From Antilocapra americana (Eukaryota > Chordata > Mammalia > Artiodactyla > Antilocapridae): DNA of 64,000 bases. The stretch is taken from contig ML660204.1 in NCBI GenBank assembly GCA_007570785.1, positions 2,356,001 to 2,420,000 on the forward strand, written 5' to 3'. Both the position numbers and the translations under genes were made by a program. Below are positions 22,840 through 34,800 of the stretch, piece after piece (position 1 is the first letter of the stretch; every line of letters starts with the position of its first letter). The notes under the pieces were generated by a model. It was not told the origin of the DNA. It saw only the letters and a list, made by a program, of their open reading frames with translations, and searched no databases.

Positions 22840-22980
22840 TATGCATTCATTAATTCATTCAATTCAACAAGTAGGGCATCTACTATGTATGCCATGTACC
22901 GTTCTATGAGGTAGAGATACAGCAGTGAACCAAACAGACACAAATCCCTGTGCTCCCGAAACTGATGTTCTAGCTACAGG
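22840..22980. repeat. Ancient LINE-class repeat
   Basis: cattcattaattcattcaat, catctactatgtatgcc, gatacagcagtgaacc and tctagctac: a familiar ancient repeat; subfamily not assigned. Confidence 0.55.
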
Positions 22981-23754
22981 AACATCAAGAAAAGCTCTGG
23001 CCTTTCAGGGTGAGGGTGGTCACCCATCCCCACCTGCCTGACCAAGGTGGGCAAATACCTGATGAGGCTTTGGGGCTGGAACTGGACATGGTTGGGTAGT
23101 GGGTAGGGGAAAGGATCAGGACCAAATCTGAAAAGATAAATGCGAAGATGTCTGCTAAAAGAAGTGGGGGTGGCTTCAGAAGCAGCAGAGAAGACTCTCT
23201 GTGCCCCGGGGACTTGGATCCCTGAGGACTGTGTCTCTCTGAGGTCAACAATGTCCAGAGCTAAAAGCAGGTATTTCCATGCATGAAAACTCTGACTACA
23301 CTGCGGACAAAGCCTGCTTTGGTGTCTCCAATCTATGGCTCCCCTGAACCTCCAGATAGAAAGAATCAAGATGAAAACATATACCTTACTCTGCACTGCT
23401 GTCTTAGTGGACATTTGGGTAGGCCCAGGCGCCCTCTTGTGGCTTCCCTTGTCTGTGCATGGACCCTCCAAGTATCCCTGTGGTTGGAGGGCCTGGGCCA
23501 TTTTTCTGCTCCCAGTTTGAACCCCTTCCCCCTATTCTCAGCCTTACCTGCCTCCAGCTGAAGCCTGAAAAACTTAGTCACAGTTTTCTCTCACTTTACT
23601 GCATAGACCTTGGAACACAAACTTGGGTGCCTGCAAGCCCTTGTAATGCTGTCTGCAGGTATAACCATGTGCTGATGTAGCATGCAGACATACCATTTGG
23701 TGCAAATCCTGACTGTGTCCACGCCTAGGAGCAACGGTACAAACTTGCTGTGTC
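22981..23754. other. Unique spacer
   Basis: Several overlapping ORFs (up to 175 codons on minus) without recognisable domains. I treat them as chance. Confidence 0.4.
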
Positions 23755-23978
23755 TTGTGCATGTATATTCAATTGCTTCAGTTGTTTCTGTTTGCGACCC
23801 TATGGACGGTAGCCTGCCAGGCTCCTCTGTCCATGGGATTCTTGAGGCAAGAATACTGGAGTGGGTTGCCATGCCCTCCTCCAGGGGATCTTCCCAACCT
23901 GGGGATCGAACATGTGTTCATCCTGCATCTACTGCATTGCAGGTGGATTCTTTACCCACTGAACCACCAGGGAAGCCC
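23755..23978 (-). mobile_element. Bov-tA SINE, antisense
   Basis: aattgcttcagttgtttctg, actggagtgggttgcc, ggggatcgaacatg and accaccagggaagcc. Confidence 0.94.
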
Positions 23979-24505
23979 TGCTTAGCCTTACTTTTCTTTT
24001 TAAAAATGAAGATCATAATAGTTTTTACCTTAAAAGGCTGTGAGAATTAAATGAGATAATACCCATTGGCCAACTTATCTGTTAAAGCCTCAGTACCATT
24101 CCTGTTCTACACACACTCACACACACGCACATGCATACACAAAACTTCTGTGCTGACTTGCCATCAGAGTTCCAGGTTAGCTTCAGACAACGAGAAGCGG
24201 CAAAGTTACATTACTGCTTCTCCAACAGCAGCAGCAGAATCAGGAGTTTTAGGATTCAGTTTTGCAGATACCTCTGCAGGCTTTTCTCTGAACATAGCCT
24301 CAAGACAGGAGGCAGCTGCGATCACTGCTAGTGGTTTTCTGCGGTTTCTGCCATTTCCAGACTCTTTGAAAGCTGCCTCCAGCCTGATCATTACATTTCA
24401 ATACATCCAACAGCTCTGTAAGCCCCCAACTTTTCATACTAAATCCATTCCAGCTGGATGTGGAGTAACTTGGGCTTTCATTCATGGTCCTTGGAGTCAA
24501 ATATA
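23979..24505. other. Unassigned sequence with a low-stop antisense reading
   Basis: A MIR-like tail (gagaattaaatgagataat) and a CA-rich patch at 24108-24142, then about 300 bp (24206-24505) where two overlapping minus-strand frames are open and read protein-like. Could be a decayed retrocopy. I cannot name a parent gene. Confidence 0.35.
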
Positions 24506-24945
24506 GCACAGCTACCTTGGAAATCCATTCGGCAGTTTATTATAACATACACTACTACCATGTGACCCAGCAATCCCACTCTAGCAATGTACCCAAGACT
24601 AATGAGAACATATGTCCACACCAAGACCTGTGTAGTTGTTGCTGTTCAGTCACTAAGTTGTGTGACTCTTTCTGACCCCATGAACTGCAGGACACCAGGC
24701 CTCCCTGTCCCTTACTATCTCCCAGAGTTTCCACAAGTTCATGAACGTTAATAGCAGCACTATTCACAATTACCCAGAAGTGGAAATAACCAAAATGTCC
24801 ATCAATAAGATAAACTGTGGTACAGCCATAGAGCAGAATCTTATCCAGAAATAAAAAGGAAGGAACTGACACACAGAACAACGCAGATGAACCTCAGACA
24901 CTACGATGACAGATAAGAACCAGGCAAAAAAAGAATGTATGTTTT
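24506..24945 (+). repeat. Old L1 3' region interrupted by a BovB piece
   Basis: tgtgacccagcaatcccact, aatagcagcactattcac and aaatgtccatcaataag in L1 order. The L1 is broken at 24634-24740. Confidence 0.75.
24634..24740 (-). mobile_element. Short BovB 3' end, antisense, nested in L1
   Basis: gttgctgttcagtcactaag, then caccaggcctccctgtcc and tctcccagagtttcc: the terminal 100 bp of BovB. Confidence 0.88.
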
Positions 24946-25420
24946 ATGTGTCAGCCATGGAAGGGTGCCTCTCTCTCTTCAAGAAAGAAATTGCCCATCA
25001 CCTGTGAGGAGTGAAGTTCTCCAACAGCCCATAGCTGTAGCACCTTTGGGATAATGCTGAGGCCATGCTCTTCCTGCCTGTTCTTCCACTGACAGATCGC
25101 TGAGGGAGTGCAAAGCGGTGCTTGACTGTTTCTGCCCGACGCAGGACTCTATGGGAATCTTTGTTCTGAGCCTGCTGAGATTTACTCAGAACTGCATCAG
25201 AGCCTGAGGCTCCACCTGCACAATTTTCATTTCTTCCCCATCTTCTTTCACAGGTGTCAGACCTGCATCATGGAATGAAAAGCCTTCTCAGCTACTCCTG
25301 CTTCTGCTCCCCTTTCTCTTTCATAAGCGTTCTCCATAGTAAATCTCTAGCACTGCTAACTCCATCCTGAGATCCGCTTCCCAGGATCCCATTCTTTTTG
25401 ATGGAATTTTAAGAGGGGGC
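24946..25420. repeat. Probable old LTR-type sequence
   Basis: 25320-25400 resembles an LTR 3' end (agtaaatctctagcactgc, then gatccgcttcccaggatccc). The upstream part is unassigned and no internal retroviral region is seen. Confidence 0.35.
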
Positions 25421-25755
25421 CAAATTAATCTGTAGAGATATAAAGCAGATCAGTAGTCAAATGAGCGAGAGATTGGAGAGATCAATTGCAGAGAGGCATG
25501 AGCAAACTTTTTGGAGTAACGCGAATGTGCTATATCTAGACTATCATGGTGGTTACACTGGTTTATACATTTGTCAAAAACTATTGAAGAGTACAATTGA
25601 ATTGGTAATTCTATTGTATGCAAATTATATTTCCATAAAGATTTAAAAAAATTTCTGCTTTCTAGAAATATCTAGAGCATGTGATGGTTACAGGTTTATA
25701 TACATTTGTCAAAACATAGAACTATACACTAAAAAGAAGGATTTGTACTATGTGT
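25421..25755 (+). repeat. Two overlapping old L1 3' ends
   Basis: atggtggttacactggttta, then atacatttgtcaaaaac. The same motif order recurs at 25685-25740. Confidence 0.65.
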
Positions 25756-25759
25756 AAGT

Positions 25760-25977
25760 TATGTTGCTGTTGTTGTTTAGTTGCTAAGTTGTGTCCCTCT
25801 CTTTTGCAATCCCATTGACTATAGCCACCAGGTTCCTCTGTCCATGGAATTTTCCAGGCAGGAATACTAGAGTGGATTGCCATTTCCTTCTCCAGGGGAT
25901 CTTCTCAATCCAGGGACTGAACCCATATCTCTTGCGTTGCAGGTAGATTCTTCACCACTGAGCTACCAGAGAAGACC
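25760..25977 (-). mobile_element. Bov-tA SINE, antisense
   Basis: tgttgtttagttgctaagtt, gccatttccttctccagggg and ccactgagctaccagagaag. Possible short TSD aagttat on both sides. Confidence 0.93.
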
Positions 25978-26049
25978 TGTTAGATACAAGTTATACTTTC
26001 ATGAAAAAAAAGAATGAATCAGGAAAGTAATTTTTACTGGTTATCTCAA

Positions 26050-26653
26050 GGGATTATTACTTTGATTCTTCACTGGAGAACTCACCCTTCTGATTTCAAA
26101 AATTACTACAAAGCTACAACAGTCACTAAAAGAGTGTAGTGCTGGTATAAAGAACAGACACATAGACCAATGGGACAGAAATGAGAGTCCAGAAATTAAC
26201 CCTCACATAGATAGTTAAATGATTTTTGACAAGGGTTCCAAGACCATTCACAGGGGAAGGACACTCTTTACAACAAATGATAGTACTAGGAGAATTGGAT
26301 ATCCATATGCAGAAGAAGGAAGATGAATCCCTATCTCACACCAAACTTAACTCAAAAGGGACCAAAGCTCTAAATGTGAGACCTAAAACTATAAAACTCT
26401 TAGAATAAAACAGGGTAAAAGCTACATATTAGATATGGCAGTGATTTCCTGGATCTGATACCAAAAGCACAGGCAACAACAAAAAATAAATAAACAAATT
26501 GGGCTTCATGAAAATTTAAAACTTTTGTACATCCTAAAACTTGACCAACAGAGTAAAAAGCAACCCACAGAATGAGAGAAAAATATTTGCAAGTTATATA
26601 TCTGGTAAGGGATTAATACCCAGAATACATAAAGAACTTTTAAAACTCTACCA

Positions 26654-26700
<47 letters not shown>
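26050..26700 (+). repeat. Old L1 ORF2 3' fragment (first of three)
   Basis: acagaccaatgggacagaaa-like, ctataaaactcttagaataa and acaggcaacaacaaaaaata words mark ORF2 C-terminal coding sequence with stops. Ends at a (CA)n tract. Confidence 0.8.
26655..26697. repeat. (CA)n microsatellite
   Basis: About 21 AC units. Confidence 0.98.
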
Positions 26701-28695
26701 TCAATTCAAGATCTATGTAAGGGAAACTACAAACAACTCTGATGAAAGAAATCAAAGAACTAAATAGTGAGATATTCCATATTCACAGATTAGGAAGACT
26801 CAATAGTATTAAGATGTCAAGTCTTTCAAACTTGATCTATGGATTCAATGCAGTCCCAATCAAAACCACAACAAGTTACTTTGCGGATATTAACTTATTC
26901 TAATACTTACATAGAGAGGCAAAAAACCCAGAATAGTGAATACTATATTGAAGGAGATCAATTACCCAACTCCAAAACAATGTGGTACTGGTGAAAGAAC
27001 TGACAGAGATCAATGGAACATAGCAGAGAGCCTAGAAATAAACCCAATTAGATATAGTCAGCTGATCTTTCACAAAAGAGTGAAGGTAATTTAATGGAAG
27101 AATGATAGTCTTTTTAACAAACAGTGCTGGGAACAGCTAGGCACACACATACAATCAAACAAAAGAATCTGGACACAGGCCTTACATCCTTCACAAAAAT
27201 TAACTCAAAAGGAATCACAGACCTAAACACAAAATGTAAAACTATAAAACTCCTAGAAGACAATGTAGGAGATTTTATGTAGATAACCTAGGGTCTGGTG
27301 ATGACTTTTTAGATACAACACCAAAGGCACAATTCATGAAAGAAAGAACCAATTAGCTGAGCTGCATTAAAATTTTAGAAGTCCGATCTGCTAAAGACAC
27401 AGTCAAGAGAATAAAATGACAAGCCATAGACTGGGAAAAACATTTGCAAAAGTCCTATCTGATGAAGGACTTCAATCAAAAATAAACAAAGAATTCTTAA
27501 CAACGAGTTGTTCAACAATAAGCAAACAACCAACGTAATTAAAAATTGGGCCAAAGACCTGAAGAGACACCTCATCATAGAAGATATACAAATGGCAAAT
27601 AAGCATATGGAAAGATACTACACATCATACATGATCAGGGAAATGCAAATGAAAACAATGAGCTATCACTACACACCTACTAGAATGGCCAAAATTCCAA
27701 ACACAGACAATGTGAAATGCTGGTGAGAATATGAAGCAACAGGGACTCATTGCTAGTGGGGATGTAAAATGGTACAGCTATTTTGGAAGACAGTTTGGCA
27801 GCTTCTTACAAAACTGAACATACTCTTATCATGCAATCCAGGAATTATGGTCCATGGTATTTGCCCAAAGAAGTTTAAAACTTACAGTCACACAAATGCC
27901 CACACATGTATGTTTATAGCAGCTTTGCTTACATTTGCTTAAACTCGGAAACAACCAAGATGTCCTTCAGTAAGTGAATTGGTAAACAGGCGCATCCAGA
28001 TAGTGAGAGGTTATATGTGTGTGCTCAGTTGCTCAGTCACATCTGACTCTTTGCAACCCTACAAACTTTGCCCAAAAGGTTCCTCTGTCCATAGGATTTT
28101 TCCACCAAGAATACTGGAGTGGGTTGCCATTTACCCCTCTAAGAGTGGAATGTAATGCAATGCTAAGAACAAAAACAGACAAACAAAAAATATGAACCAA
28201 AAAAAAAAAACCAAGCTGTCAAGACATGAAAATACATGGAAGAATTGTAAATATGTAATACTAAGTGAAAGAAGCCAATCTGAAAAAACTACATACTCTA
28301 TGTGTAACATTTTGGAAAAGGCAAACTATGAAGAAGTAAAAAGAATGGTGGTTACCAAGGATTAAGAGGGAGGAAGGGATAAATAGGTGAAGGGAAAGGG
28401 ATTTTTAAGGCAGTGAAATTACTCTGTACAAACCCATGATGGCAGAAACATGTCATTATATGTTTGTTCAAACCTACAGAATGTACAATGCCAAGAATGA
28501 ACCCTGATGTAAATTAAGAACTGTGGTGATAATGATGTGTCAATGTAAGTTCACCAACTGTAAAAAATGTACCATTCTTTAGGGGATATTGATAATGGGA
28601 GGGGCTATGCATGTGTTGGGGAGAGAATATATAGGAAATTTCTATAACTTCTTTTCAATTTCTGCTGTGAATCTGAAACTGCTCTAAACAATAAA
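26701..28695 (+). repeat. Old L1 ORF2 fragment and 3' UTR (second of three)
   Basis: Restarts further upstream in ORF2 (atgaaagaaatcaaagaact) and runs to the 3' end (aaactgctctaaacaataaa). Frame fragments such as [18 protein letters not shown] are L1 ORF2. Broken by a SINE at 28014. Confidence 0.82.
28014..28140 (-). mobile_element. Truncated Bov-tA SINE, antisense
   Basis: gtgctcagttgctcagtcac, actggagtgggttgccattt. The tRNA-related part is missing. Confidence 0.88.
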
Positions 28696-28699
28696 GTCT

Positions 28700-29890
28700 A
28701 TCCCAAAACAACCTAATTAAAAAATGGGCAAAGGACTTGCACAGACAGTTCTTCAAAGATATACAAATGGCCTATAAGCACATGAACTGATGCTCAACAT
28801 TGCTCATCATTAGGGAAACACAAATCAAAACCATGAAGAGATATCAGTTCATACCCATTAGCATGGCCATTATCAAAAACAAAACAGGAAATAACAAATG
28901 TTGGTGAAGATGTGGAGAAATGAACCCTTGTGTACTGTTGGTGGAAATGTAAAATGTTACAGCCCCAGTGGAAAACAGCATGGTTATTCCTCATAAAATT
29001 GGATATAAAATTACCATTGGTTCAAGAATTCTACTTCTGGGTATATATTCAAAACAACTGAAATCAAAGTCTTGAAGAAATATTTGTACACACACGTTCA
29101 TAGAAGCATGGTTCATAATAGCCAAAAGGTGGAAGCAACCTAACTGTCCACCAACAGATGAGTGGATAAGCAAAATGTAATAGATAGAGATATTCCATTG
29201 TAACAGATAGATATGTGAACAGGTATATAGATATATATATGTCATCTGTTGTTGTTTAGTGGCTAAGTTGTGTCCGACTCCTTGCAACTCCACAGACTGT
29301 AAGCCGCCAGGCTCCTCTGTCCATGGGACTTTCCAGGCAAGAATACTAGAGCAGGTTGCCATTTATTTCTCCAGGGGATTTTTCCAACCCAGGGACTGAA
29401 TTCACATTTCCTACTTGGCAGGTAGATTCTTTACCACTATGTCACCTGGAAAGCCCATATATGTGATATATTAATAGATATATACATATATATATATATG
29501 TGGAATTCTATTCAGCCTTTAAAAGGAAGGAAATTCTGACACATGCTACAATATGGATCAGTCTTGAAGACATTTACCTGTGAAATAAGCCAGTTACAAA
29601 AAGACAATACTATATGATTCCACTTACATGAGGTATCTAGACTAGTCAAATCTTTAGCGACAGAAAGTAGAATGGTGATTGCCAGGGCCTTGGAAGAGGG
29701 GGAGATGGGGAGTTAATGTTCAATGGGTACAAAGCTTTAGTTTTGCAAAATGAAATGAGTTATGAAGATGAATGTTGGTGATTACACAACGGTATGTATG
29801 TATTTAATACCACTGAACCATATACTTCTAAATCATTAAGATAACTAAATTTTGTTATATATATTTTACCACAATAAAAAACTTTCAAAA
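28700..29890 (+). repeat. Old L1 ORF2 3' fragment (third of three)
   Basis: attaaaaaatgggcaaagga, then gtagatgtggagaaat-like, ctactctgggtatat-like and accacaataaaaa end words. Broken by a SINE at 29240. Confidence 0.8.
29240..29456 (-). mobile_element. Bov-tA SINE, antisense, in a TA-rich site
   Basis: tgttgtttagtggctaagtt, ccagggactgaattc and atgtcacctggaaagccc. Both flanks are (TATA)n-rich, so the TSD is ambiguous. Confidence 0.93.
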
Positions 29891-32115
29891 ACTAACAATT
29901 ATATTAAAATTATATAATATATATATAGTTAGAAAAATTTCCTCTCTGGGTGTCAAATATACTGGGCACCCCATTGACAAGGCAAATGGGAAGTTCAGAT
30001 ACTACTGAATAGTACCAATCATGGAGGGCTTCCTGGAGGAAGTGTAGTGGTTGGACTGATGTTAGGCCAAAGGGGCAGGATTCCAGTGGTGAATGATTCC
30101 ACCTCACTGTTAATCTGGATCCTGCTTCTCAGCTCAATTTTTCACAGTTTCCAGGGAGATAGTTTCCAAGGAACTTGGAATACACATATTGCTGTCACTT
30201 GGCAACCAAGAACTGGTGGGTGCAACAACCTGCCATGTTCTTCCATCATCCTGGCCCCTGATCTCTGGCATGGACTCTGAACAGCCCAGGCGGCGGGGGC
30301 CCAGCCAGGGAGGCACCTTCTATCAGCCTTCCTTCTCAGCCACTCACAAGCCTCACAGAGACAACTGAGACTCTTGTTGATGGCGGTAAGTCCACATAAT
30401 GCTAGATGGACTGGGGGCAGGGCACAGACAACCTTCAGCCCCAGAGGATTCCCTCATTTGCTCCCATTCATGGAAGACCCTGGAGGACCCCAGGGTCCAG
30501 TGGGAATGGAACACAATCCTGGTCTCAAGGGATTCCCGGCCTAGTGCAAGAGACAGAGCTCACTTCATTCTTTCAATACCCAGATGCTAGTGCCTACTCC
30601 ATTCTGGCTGCTGGCCCACAGACCTTGAACTGTGGCAGACGGGAGTGAGTGAACAAAACACCCCGCTTGCCTCGCCTTCAACTGAAACAACTCTGAGACA
30701 CGTCTTACACTGCTTCCCAGAGTTGCCTGGCAGGACTGAGCTTCAGGTGCCCACAGGCAGCATCCTGGCATGAGCACATAACGTACACTGGCTCCCTTCC
30801 ATTCCCTGTCTCACTTCTCTACTCCCTTACTGCTATTTCCTGGAAACAGCTCCCCAATAAACCATTCAAATCCTCATCTCAAGATGGCTTCTGTGGGAAC
30901 TCAAGCTAACAGGGATAATATATCACAAGTAAGCAAAGCTCTGTGAGCTGTAACCAATTGCATGCAAAGCAATGGCCAAACCAAGGGGAGCCATCCACCC
31001 AGGTTCAGGCAATGGTGGAGGTGGTGGGGACTTTGCCTTTAAAACACTTAAAAGCAGTAATATAATGGACCAACAGCCAGTCTACTCTTCTTATCACCAT
31101 GAACCAGTCATTCTAACTAACTTCAGTGATAAAATTCTCCTCCCCAGTGAACATGATAGATCTCACTGTCCATGCCTACCCTTTGGCACCCCATTGAGGC
31201 TACCTGCACTAACAGAGAGCAACTGACTGTGAGCAGAGGAGATGGGGGAAGGTCTTACTCATGCAACAGTGACCCACCAATCACACAGTACAAGCTGCCT
31301 GGTACAGTCCTCCAAGTGCCCCTCTGCCATGACAGTTTTCACACTGGGTTATCTCTGTCATTTTTTTTTAACCACTAGAAAGTGAGCTCCATAAAGGCAG
31401 GACCTATGGCTTGATCATCTGGGCCTGACTCATAGTAGACACTTAGGAATGGGGCTGCTACTTTTGTGCAATGCACAGCTTGCATCACTATTCATGGCAA
31501 TCCAGCCTATGGAGGTTTTGTGAACAAGTGAATGAACAAATAGGAAAGAATTTTCAATAGTGGGGAAGGACACTGCTGAAGGGACACAGTAAGCAAAAGT
31601 AGGAAGCTTGCAAGTGCAAAATTTCTCAGTGCAAAGGGCAAGTAGCTTTATGTCACTGGCAGCACTGCCAGTACACATCAGGAGTTCCGTGGTCACCAGC
31701 TTTAGCACCACCCAACATGTGGTTGACCTACCTGCACTATGCCTTAGACATGCTCAACTAGAATCTCTGCAAATGGGATTCCAGAACCTGGGCATCCCAG
31801 GGGAACCCCAAGAATACAAAATTTGGAGAAGTACTGGCCTAGCTAACAAAGTGAGTAGTGGATTTCAAAAGGGTGAAGTTGGCCCCACTGGGCTGAGCCC
31901 AGGCCAATATTTCATTCATTCACCATTCATTCATTCATTCATTCAATAAGTACATATTGAACCAAGGAAGCATTAAAGTACACTTGTGCACTAGACAGAC
32001 ATGGTCCCTTCTCCCTTGTCACAGTTTAGTGGTAAACCAGTCCTCAAATTATTAAGCAAATAAATATTTAGTATAGTGTCAGGTTATGATTAATCCTTTG
32101 CAGGAAAGAAAGCAA
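29891..32115. other. Unique sequence with LTR-like and simple repeats
   Basis: No gene supported. 30740-30915 resembles an old LTR 3' end (cagctccccaataaaccatt). 31910-31945 is a (CATT)n tract followed by an ancient repeat to about 32060. The ORF at 31608 ends in that tract. Confidence 0.4.
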
Positions 32116-32132
32116 GGTAAGGGATTAAGATA

Positions 32133-32642
32133 AAGCTATGACAAAGCTAGAAAGCATATTAAAAGTCAGAGACATTAATTTGCTGACAAAGGTCTGTATA
32201 GTCAAAGCTATGGTTTTTCCAGTAGTCATGAATGGATGTGAGAGTTGGACCATAAAGGTGGCTTAGTGCCAAACAATTGATGCTTTCCAACTGTGGTATT
32301 GAAGAAGACTTAAGTGTCCTTTGGACTGCAGGGAGATCAAACCAGTCAATTCTAAAAGAAATCAACCCTGAATATTCATTGGAAGAACTGATGCTGAAGC
32401 TGAAGCTCCAGTATTTTGGCCACCTGATGCAAAGAGCCGACTCGTTGGAAAAGACCTGGATGTTGGAAAAGATAGAAAGCAGGAGGAGAAGGGGACAACA
32501 GAGGATGAGAAGGTTGGATGGCATCACAAACTCAATGGACATGAGTTTCAGTAAGCTCCAAGAGATGGTGATGGACAGGGAAGCCTGGCGTGCTGCAGTC
32601 CATGGGGTCACAAAGAGACAGACATGACTGAGTGACTGAATA
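32133..32642 (+). mobile_element. BovB 3' fragment, sense, with imperfect TSD
   Basis: Frame fragments [19 protein letters not shown] and [13 protein letters not shown], ending gacagacatgactgagtg. Flanked by ggtaagggattaagata (32116-32132) and gtaaaggggttaagata (32643-32659). Confidence 0.94.
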
Positions 32643-32659
32643 GTAAAGGGGTTAAGATA

Positions 32660-33230
32660 GGATGTTATTTAGCTGGAATGTCAGGGAAGCCCTCTGCTGA
32701 GGCTGAGAGGAGGTGAGGGAAGGAGTCACCGAAAATGAAGGAGTAAACCATGCAGCTCTTTGGGGAAAGAGCAGTCCAGGGGGAGGCAGTGGAGGTGGGA
32801 GGAAGTGATTAGATTCAGAATACATTCTGAGGATAAAGTTGGATCAGATGTGGGTGTGAAAGGTGAGGGAAGTCAAAGTTACTACAGTCAAGAGTGCAGA
32901 GAATAAGAGGGGAGTTGAAGGAGTTAATGTCTGAGACAGAGGTGAGGGTGGGGAACACAGATCAGATGATGGTTCCTGCAGACCAAGGGGAGGGACTAAC
33001 TTTTCTTTTGAGTGTGATGGGAATCCCGGGCGGTTTCAAGCAGAGGAGAGATGCGATCTGGTGTGTGTTCTAACAGGATCTCTGGTTGCAGAGTGTAGAA
33101 CAGAGTTTCAGGAGTCAGAGATGGAGTAAGGCAATTTAGTGGTTGGTGCAGACATTCAAGTGGGGGATGATGGTGGCTTGCAGGAGGGTGCTGACTGGGA
33201 TTGGAAAACTAAATTTATTTGGGTAAAAAC
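32660..33230 (+). repeat. L2 LINE, sense
   Basis: In order: tcagggaagccctctgctga, ggggaaagagcagtccaggg, gagtgtgatgggaatcccgg, agaggagagatgcgatctgg and gatgatggtggcttgcagg. Confidence 0.75.
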
Positions 33231-33344
33231 AGTAAGTGGTAAAAATCAGGAAGAAGACAGTCAAATAAATGACTGACATTTGGAAGGAGATCAACTCTGC
33301 AGTCAGCAGTTGTGCCTTCTTGGGGGAAGCAGCTTCCATTCTCC

Positions 33345-33546
33345 AAGTGAAAAATGAAAGTGTTAGTCTCTCAGCTGTGTCCAACTCTTTGAGACCCCAT
33401 GGACTGTAGCTCTCCAGGCTCCTCTGTCCATGGGATTTTTCAGGCAGGAACACTGGAGTGGGTTTCCTTCTCCAGGGGACCTTCCCGATCCAGGGATGGA
33501 ACCCAGGCCTCTGGCATTGCAGGCAGATTCTTTTCCATCTGAGCTA
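33345..33546 (-). mobile_element. Bov-tA SINE, antisense
   Basis: tgttagtctctcagctgtgt, aacactggagtgggtttcct and ttgcaggcagattctttt. Confidence 0.94.
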
Positions 33547-33735
33547 AATCTGCAAAATGGGGATGATAATGGAACATATTTCATAAAACATTTGATAGAG
33601 TGATATGAAGTTTTTCACCCAGGATCCAGCACACAATAAACATTTAACAAATGTTATCCAACGAGCCAGAATACTAGACTGCAGTACCATCACCACTGTT
33701 GACTCATCTTGGTCAAATACACCCCTCTGTATACG
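33547..33735 (+). repeat. MIR remnant, sense
   Basis: aaatctgcaaaatggggatg, then acacaataaacatttaacaa. Confidence 0.65.
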
Positions 33736-33736
33736 T

Positions 33737-33950
33737 TTGTTGCTGTTGTACAGTCACTAAATCGTGTCCCACTCTTTTGTGAACCCATGGACTGTAGCCC
33801 ACCAGACACCTGTGTCCATGGGATTTCCCAAGCAAGAATATTGAAGTGGGTTACCATTTCCTTCTCCAGGGAATATTTCCGACTGAGGGATAGAACCCAC
33901 CTCCCCTGCATGATAGGCAGATTCTTTACCACTGAGCCACCTGGGAAGCC
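33737..33950 (-). mobile_element. Bov-tA SINE, antisense
   Basis: ttgctgttgtacagtcacta, attaccatttcc-like, then actgagccacctgggaagcc. It lies about 400 bp upstream of the PSMF1 CpG island. Confidence 0.95.
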
Positions 33951-34110
33951 CCGTGTGTCTGTTTACCCATCTGCAAAATGGAGCTATCAAATACCGACTT
34001 TATAGGGTTGAATCTTGAGGAGTAAATAAATACAAGTAAAACATTTACAATAACGTTCCATGGAGCAAGCACTGCGTTAAGTGCCAACTATTACTACGAA
34101 TATGTTTTAA
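33951..34110 (+). repeat. MIR remnant, sense
   Basis: tttacccatctgcaaaatgg, then gcaagcactgcgttaagtgc. Confidence 0.65.
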
Positions 34111-34249
34111 ACTTACTTCGCAATCTCTTCTACCAGCATACGCCCACCCTATTTTGCAGACTCAAAACAAAGGTAGCCTCTCTTCAACGATGCCACAACC
34201 TACATGTAGCACACCTACCACCTACAGAGAAGATGGAGATCCCAGCTTT

Positions 34250-34800
34250 GAAGGACCTCGCTCCCAGGAGTCCTGCCCTGCCCACATTCTGCCTGGCGGA
34301 ACCTTTAAGAGTCTTCCTTATGTTTCCACCCGGGCGCTCTCGGGCGGAGCGCGGGAGTTGGAAGTTACTTCCGGTGGCCACACCCCCCTCCCCCCCCACT
34401 CCTGCGCGTCTCCATTTTGGTCGCGCAGGTTGACACCAGACCGCAACCTGCAGAGTAGCGGAGAGGAGTCAGCAGTGTTGTGAGGGCCCGGTCGGCTCAC
34501 CGCACTTTCTCCCTCCCTTTCCCCGCCCGCAGAAGCCAGGGTCGCCCATGGCTGGCTTGGAGGTGCTGTTCGCGTCGGCAGCGCCGGCCATCACCTGCGC
34601 GCAGGACGCGCTCGTCTGCTTCCTGCACTGGGAGGTGGTCACGCACGGCTACTACGGCTTGGGTGCCGGCGACCAGGTACGCCACGGAGCCAGGGTGGCG
34701 TGGGACCAGGGTGGAGGCGGGAGGCGTCTTCTGCCCGAATCGAGAGACCAGAGGCCTGGTCCAGAGTGCCCGTCCTTCCCCCTTCCCAGGTCCGGGCCCT
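34250..34800 (+). promoter_or_regulatory. PSMF1: PSMF1 CpG-rich, TATA-less promoter and 5' UTR
   Basis: CpG dinucleotides cluster from about 34,330 to 34,740, unlike the CpG-poor flanks. No TATA box is visible. An ETS/GABP-type core acttccgg lies at 34367-34374, a YY1-like ccattttgg at 34412-34420, and a C-rich GC-box-like tract at 34385-34398. Together these suggest a dispersed housekeeping-type start between about 34,400 and 34,500. The start site itself is inference. The run cccgcccgcag at 34522-34532 resembles a splice acceptor, so a 5'-UTR intron cannot be excluded. Confidence 0.75.
34548..34676 (+). CDS. PSMF1: PSMF1 exon 1 (coding part), proteasome inhibitor PI31
   Basis: Encodes residues 1-43 of PI31, a cytosolic and nuclear proteasome-binding protein that inhibits 20S peptidase activity in vitro and acts as a proteasome regulator and adaptor. 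The reading starts MAGLEVLFASAAPAITC and continues with the conserved FLHWEVVTHGYYGLG segment, which I recognise as the start of the FP (Fbxo7/PI31) domain. The ATG at 34548 has G at +4 and lies in the CpG-rich promoter region. The exon ends in GACCAG followed by the donor gtacgc, phase 0. Seen: the ORF and the splice donor. Known: mammalian PI31 is about 271 residues and this is its N-terminus. The next exon is 6.2 kb downstream. I see no frameshift or stop. Confidence 0.97.

Noticed and set aside
22974..23501. 175-codon minus-strand ORF with overlapping ORFs on both strands
   Set aside because: Overlapping opposite-strand frames of similar length and no family motifs suggest composition, not a gene.
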